The translations under genes were made by a program, and so were the position numbers. From assembly GCA_033297075.1 (NCBI GenBank), contig MU858332.1, forward strand, positions 1 through 29,124: a stretch of DNA of 29,124 nt, read 5' to 3'. The notes under the pieces are model-generated. The model made no database searches. It was not told the origin of the DNA and saw only the letters and a program-made list of their open reading frames with translations. This DNA comes from Rhypophila decipiens. Lineage: Eukaryota; Ascomycota; Sordariomycetes; Sordariales; Naviculisporaceae. Of this stretch, positions 24,681 to 29,124 are shown piece by piece (position 1 is the stretch's first letter; each line of letters starts with the position of its first letter).

Positions 24681-26241
24681 ATGTCTCAATTATTCTGGAA
24701 CGTCCTCCTGGTGGCAGCTGCTACCCTACCCGGCGTTGCAACCGCGGGTGGTCCCAGCACATGCCAGGTAATCGCCGCCCAGATGCCTGACCGGGTCATC
24801 TTTCCATCAGACTCTGCATACAATGTTGCACAGTCATCTTACTATGCGGGTCAAGCACGAGACATGCAGCCCGGCTGCATCTTCATGCCCAGAACAACCG
24901 ATGAAGTAAGCCGGTTCATCAAGACGGCCGGGCCGCGCAACGGGCCGGATGCCAAGTTCGCAGTTCGCGGAGGCGGTCATACGCTGTGGAAGGGCGCCGC
25001 CAACATTGACGGCGGTATCACGGTCGATATGCGGCTCATCAACGGAACGGTACTCAACGCCGACCGCTCCATCGCTAGCCTCGGTGCCGGTGGCCGCTTC
25101 GGTGATGTCTACCACAGCCTCAAGCCGCTTAATCTTACTGTTCTCGGTGGTCGCGTGCCAAGCATAGGCGTTGGCGGCTTTCTGACGAGCGGCGGCATGA
25201 CATTTCTGTCGCGGAGATATGGATTCGCCTGTGACAGCGTCAAGGGGTACGAGGTCGTGCTGGCGAGCGGCAAGGTCATCACCGTCACGCAGGCCTCGTA
25301 CCCAGACCTCTGGCTGGCACTCAAAGGTGGCACAAACAACTTTGGCATCGTTACCCGTTTCGACGTCAAGACATATGCCTCTGACGGCATGTGGTATGAC
25401 CTGGTGCAGTACAACTACACCGAATCCGTACTGCAGGCCCAGGCCACTGAGCTCAGCCGCTTCATGAAGCCGGGGGCTGGCTTCGACCCTGACGCCATGA
25501 TGGGCTTTTTCTTCGACTACGCAGGCGGTCAATTCTTCCTTCGAAATGCCCTTTGGCACACCGGAGGAGTCAGAAACCCGCCCGTCTACAAGCCCTTCAC
25601 CGAAATCCCGAACTTTGGTAGCTCAGGCCAGCTTCTCCCTGTTGCTGACGTCGTGGACACTTTCGGGGCCAACATTCCCCCGTCTACTCCTCGGTAAGTA
25701 ACAACGCGAGCTTCCTTCCTCAAGTCTTACCTCTGTTTCTGCTTCTAACATGATTTCTCCCAGCGCATACCAGCTAGATTGGTCCTTCATCAACCCTCCA
25801 GCAAAAGTCTATATGGATCTGTTCAAAATCCACCAAGACGGGATCAAGGCCCTGGCCGCCAAAAACATCGATGGCATATTCGTCGAATTCCTCACACAGC
25901 CCCAAGCAGTAATCCCAAGAGGCACGCCGAGCTTGTTCGGGTTACAGACCGGCCGGACTGACTATGTCATGATGCTCATGACGGCTGCTTATGCCAACGC
26001 CGCAGATGATGCCGTCGTAATTGAGGGTATCAACGCCATTGTGCAAGCCCAGAAGAAACTCCTCCGTAACAAGGGATACCTCATTGACTTTGTCTATGCT
26101 AATTACGCAGACAAGTCGCAGGGGGTTTATCAGAGCTGGGGATTTGAAAATGTTGCCAAGCTTCGGGCTGCTAGCCGGAAGTATGACCCTCTGGGGGTCT
26201 TTCAGAAGAAGGTCACTGGCGGATTGAAGGTCTTTTTCTAG
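24681..26241 (+). CDS. FAD-linked oxidoreductase, berberine-bridge-enzyme-like, secreted type
   Basis: This is an FAD-dependent oxidase of the PCMH/BBE-like group, many members of which act on phenolic or alkaloid products. Exons are 24681-25693 and 25764-26241 (GTAAGT donor, TCTAAC branch site, TCCCAG acceptor), giving 496 aa. An N-terminal signal peptide ends near GVATAGG. The FAD-binding domain has VRGGGHTLWKGAANIDGG, whose His is in the place used for covalent FAD attachment, and GVGGFLTSGGMTFLSRRYG, the second FAD region. No cysteine for bicovalent attachment is evident in that second region. The C-terminal substrate domain ends with YANYADKSQGVYQSWGFENV and LRAASRKYDPLGVFQKK, the usual ending of the family. 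It probably acts in the secretory pathway or outside the cell. Its place in the cluster pathway, for example phenol coupling or desaturation, is inference. Confidence 0.9.
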
Positions 26242-26681
26242 TAACAATCAGATGGACGGTCGATGACTTTAGATACTATTTCTTCTATCTGCTAGTCCTT
26301 TGAGGTTTTGATGACTTTCTTGTTACGGGAGTCTTTTCAGCGTTCACTCAGAATACTGATAATACGACTTTCACATGTATGGTACGCTGGCTCGAAACCT
26401 CTTTAATCAAACTACCCTGGCAAAATATGCTTCTTCATCTCAACCGTCTTCGATCTCGTCACTTGCCAAGCATCGGCAAACTCTCCACACGAATAGACGC
26501 GCACGTGCTCGCGTTCTCCCCCCGCCATTTATAGATAATTCCCTCGCCTTCTGGCCGCTTCCTTTCCACCCTTTTTTTCTGTGGACAAAACTGAACTAGA
26601 ATTTTCATTCAAGACACAACAGTCATCCTCATCCTCCCCCATTCTGAAGCACTCACGCAAATTCCCCTCGCAGCAATCAGG
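26242..26681. promoter_or_regulatory. Promoter region of SSP2
   Basis: This 440-base region follows the oxidoreductase stop. A TTTATAGATA element at 26528-26537, about 150 bases before the SSP2 start, is a possible TATA box. The region just before the gene is C/T-rich, as is common in fungal promoters. No other feature was seen. Confidence 0.45.
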
Positions 26682-27142
26682 ATGAAGTTCGCCGCTTTTC
26701 TCTCCACGCTCCTGGCGGTCGCTACTCCCATCAACGCGGAAAATGGCTTCGTTTTCGACCTGCCCTCCATCGTCCCTGGAGCTCCCAACCCTGCGGCGTC
26801 CTTCCATGTCAATCTGACGGGAATCCACAACACAACCTTCGCCGGCTCGGGTGCCGCCCAACTCAGCCAAACCCTAAACCAAGATTTGATGAACGCCCTC
26901 GAGCACCAAATCCCCGCGTATATCCGCACCTACCAGGATTCTATGAAGCTCGCCGGCCAAGAATGCGATTTCCAATGCTGCGAAGCAGCTTGCTTTGCCG
27001 TCATTTGGATCCCCTTCGCCACTATCATATGTAGTAAGGTCTTCCCTTGTTGTCTCTTTTCTAGTCTGTGAGAGGCAATATGAACTAACGAGATCTATTC
27101 ATAATTACAGTCGAGATGTGCAAGGCTAAATACGGTGGTTGA
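26682..27142 (+). CDS. Small secreted cysteine-rich protein, paralogue 2 (SSP2)
   Basis: Exons are 26682-27033 and 27111-27142, giving 127 aa. The signal peptide MKFAAFLSTLLAVATPINA is followed by a mature part with NLT and NTT glycosylation-type sites and a helical-looking stretch (LNQDLMNALEHQIPAYIRTY). The C-terminal block has six cysteines: ECDFQCCEAAC, twelve residues containing VIWIPFAT, then CIEMCKAKYGG. The pattern C-x3-CC-x3-C-x12-C-x3-C is shared with SSP3 and largely with SSP1, and the intron sits at the same phase-1 position in all three. Function unknown; a secreted effector-like, structural or signalling role would be guesses. Confidence 0.85.
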
Positions 27143-27869
27143 GTCCACGCATCTCCGAGCGAGCGCGCAAGAACCCAGATGGTCTTTGAGTTATACGGAA
27201 AGCAACTTGCTGAAACTTGGGGCAAATCCACTTGGGTTGTGGCACTGCTGTTGGGTAGATGCTTGCCGGAACTTTGCATTATCTCGGCCTTTCATTTCTG
27301 TTCTTTGTAGGGAATGACCTTAATGGCCTTTTGGTCACTTTAACATGCCTGGTATAACGCAATATAATTCAGTATCCGCCTATGTCGCCCCACGTCGCCC
27401 TTTGCTGTCAAGCCTGGTGTCATTTGCCTCCAAAATCTCGGTTCTTGAAAACGTTTTCTATTGCCAATCTTTCATACCCGCTCTTCTCTTACAGGCGTTC
27501 TGCGGGTTGACGCTACGAGAGAACTGGCGCGGAAGGCACTGTGAATCTCCTGTCCCGCCGACCTCGGCTGCTGTCCGGCGCCTTCCTTCCCACACGCCTT
27601 CCTTCCCACACGCCTTCCTTCCCATACGCCTTCCTTCCTACACGCCTTCCTTCCGACACCCGACCATTCCGACAAATTCTGTCACCCCTTCATTTTTCCT
27701 TACCCGCCGACAGCCGGCCCTTACACATCTTTTTAAACTCCCATTTGTGGTTGAAATTCCGATCCTTCAAGGACGACTACCATTCTCCAAAACCACTGAC
27801 GTCCTCTCTTCTCTTTGACTATCAGCTTCCATCTTCGCAAATCATCACCCACATTCACAATTCGCAAAC
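27143..27869. promoter_or_regulatory. Intergenic region with SSP3 promoter
   Basis: This 727-base region lies between SSP2 and SSP3, which are in tandem. Its right half is strongly C/T-rich and contains five copies of a 16-base direct repeat. The open frames across it only reflect the repeat (Phe-Leu-Pro-Thr-Arg-like translations). No gene could be supported. Confidence 0.55.
27580..27659. repeat. Five tandem copies of a 16-base repeat
   Basis: The unit is GCCTTCCTTCCCACAC. The first two copies are identical. The third, fourth and fifth differ from the unit by one base each. The array lies about 210 bases upstream of the SSP3 start codon, in its likely promoter. Confidence 0.95.
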
Positions 27870-28330
27870 ATGAAGTTCACCACCGTCTTCTCAACCATTC
27901 TGGCGGCGGCTTCTAGCCTTGTCAACGCCGATGGAGCTGCTGGCGAGGAATTCCCCTTCTTCCTGGCCAATGCTGTCGGTGGTCCCGGCCCGGCCGGATT
28001 GCTCGTTGTCAACCTGACCGCCGTCACTGGCACCGCTTCTGCGATGTCTGCTCAGAACATATCCAGAGACGATGTCAGCAACCAGTACAGTCACGCCTTG
28101 ACTGATATGTTTTCTCAAATCCCCGCCTACGTCGAGGCTATCCATGCTAGCGAAGGCTGCGACGAGCAGTGCTGCGAGGACGCTTGTATGATTCTAATCT
28201 GGATCCCTGGCGCGTCCATGCTCTGCAGTAAGTTTTGAGTATTGCCGTTCCTTTCTTCTTCCACATCATATCGCTGACGAGATTCCATCTTGCAGTCGAG
28301 TGCTGCAAGATTGCCTGGGGCTATGCCTAG
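27870..28330 (+). CDS. Small secreted cysteine-rich protein, paralogue 3 (SSP3)
   Basis: Exons are 27870-28227 and 28296-28330, giving 130 aa. The signal peptide MKFTTVFSTILAAASSLVNA closely resembles that of SSP2. A VVNLTAVTG segment with a glycosylation-type site matches VNLTGI in SSP2 and INLTEI in SSP1. The C-terminal block is EGCDEQCCEDAC, twelve residues containing LIWIPGAS, then CIECCKIAWGYA, giving the family pattern plus one extra cysteine. IPAYVEAI aligns with IPAYIRTY of SSP2, so SSP2 and SSP3 look like a tandem duplication. Intron position and phase are the same as in the paralogues. Function unknown. Confidence 0.87.
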
Positions 28331-29124
28331 AAAGACCGCTCGGTTGCCAACAAAGCAGCAACGGTTAGCCCGACACAAACGGTGCTTTGCATCCTGGCAC
28401 GGCGTTACCAATTGTTTCTCTGCGTGGATGACGGTTTGAACATGAATTACTATCCGTTCTCGAAGATATTACTATCCAAGGATCTCGTGCTGGAAGATTT
28501 TCGAGGACTTTTGTGGTTTCAATCTTACATCTTGGGCGGCCTTGCTGGATGAATGTCTGGGGAGCCGGATGGTGGTATTTCGATGCTTTGTACGACAGGA
28601 GAATCTATCACCACTTCTTTCCATGCCTCCTCCTTGTCTGGTGACTCTGATAAACCGCCTGCTGAACCTCGACGCTCCCTTTAAGGCCTTGTATGTACTT
28701 ATATGGCTGTCGAATAAACATAACAATATTCCATGCCCCGTAATCGAGTGCCCATGACATAAAGAGGCTCAAAGAGCTTCCAGTTAGCCGAAAGGCTTTC
28801 AGGGTGATTGCCACAGTCTTCTTCTCTCAAGATTCGAGGTTCTTACAATCTCTATGGAGGTATGAGTGGCGTTGAAAGTAAGATGTAAACCCCAAACCCA
28901 ACTTGAATTCTATTGCATTGTATTCACTGGCTCGGGGTGCTAGGGCAATGGCACAACAAAGCCAATCTTGACGAAATGCTAGAAGGTTTGGGGTCTTGTA
29001 ATTCTTCTCTGGCACTGGTGTAAACAACCCTTACATCTCAAGTATGAGTTTCTGGGAAATTCACCTCCATTTCTGGAGGTCGCGACTCCAAATCTAGGCG
29101 CCTGTGTCGCCGATTTTGGAGTCA
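28331..29124. other. Right-edge non-coding region
   Basis: The sequence after SSP3 holds short frames on both strands, none with a recognisable product or convincing coding character. I see no RNA gene or repeat. A gene beginning beyond the window cannot be excluded. Confidence 0.45.

Noticed and set aside
27870..28330. SSP3 and paralogues as hydrophobins or KEX2-processed peptide precursors
   Set aside because: The cysteine spacing does not match the eight-cysteine hydrophobin pattern, and there are no repeated cores separated by Lys-Arg sites.

Overview
The window is nuclear DNA of a filamentous ascomycete (Pezizomycotina). The evidence is short introns of about 50-90 bases with GTRNGT donors and CTAAC-type branch sites, a fungal non-reducing polyketide synthase, an AflR-type Zn2Cys6 regulator and small secreted cysteine-rich proteins. 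The species cannot be fixed from the sequence alone. All spliced models below were built by hand from reading-frame continuity, splice signals and family motifs.

Layout. Bases 799-2029 (+) hold a three-exon hypothetical protein with a basic patch and an acidic tail. Bases 2468-2998 (-) hold a small secreted cysteine-rich protein (SSP1). Bases 3689-10115 (-) hold a five-exon non-reducing PKS (SAT-KS-AT-PT-ACP, 1888 aa, no thioesterase). Bases 10693-11785 (-) hold a metallo-beta-lactamase-fold thioesterase. Bases 12652-15987 (+) hold a six-exon gene encoding a flavin-dependent halogenase fused to an O-methyltransferase (997 aa). Bases 16120-17088 (-) hold a protein resembling the AflR C-terminal domain without a zinc cluster. 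A gene-poor stretch of about 2.6 kb follows. Bases 19726-20940 (+) hold a complete AflR-like Zn2Cys6 regulator. Bases 21818-22792 (-) hold a short-chain dehydrogenase. Bases 24681-26241 (+) hold a secreted-type FAD-linked oxidoreductase. Bases 26682-27142 and 27870-28330 (+) hold two paralogues of SSP1.

How it may work together (inference). The PKS would build an aromatic polyketide and the metallo-hydrolase would release it in trans, as in the atrochrysone carboxylic acid synthase/thioesterase pairs of anthraquinone, xanthone and benzophenone pathways. The fused enzyme would chlorinate and O-methylate the aromatic product. The dehydrogenase and the FAD-linked oxidase could finish it. AflR-type palindromes, TCG(N5)CGA, lie in the promoter of the PKS and in the promoter shared by the hydrolase and the halogenase, which suggests control by the AflR-like regulator.

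The most unusual points are the halogenase-O-methyltransferase fusion with an Asn-Gly-His-rich linker, a 549-base intron inside the ketosynthase filled with an almost pure purine tract, a family of three secreted six-cysteine proteins bracketing the cluster, and an AflR-like protein that lacks its DNA-binding domain.
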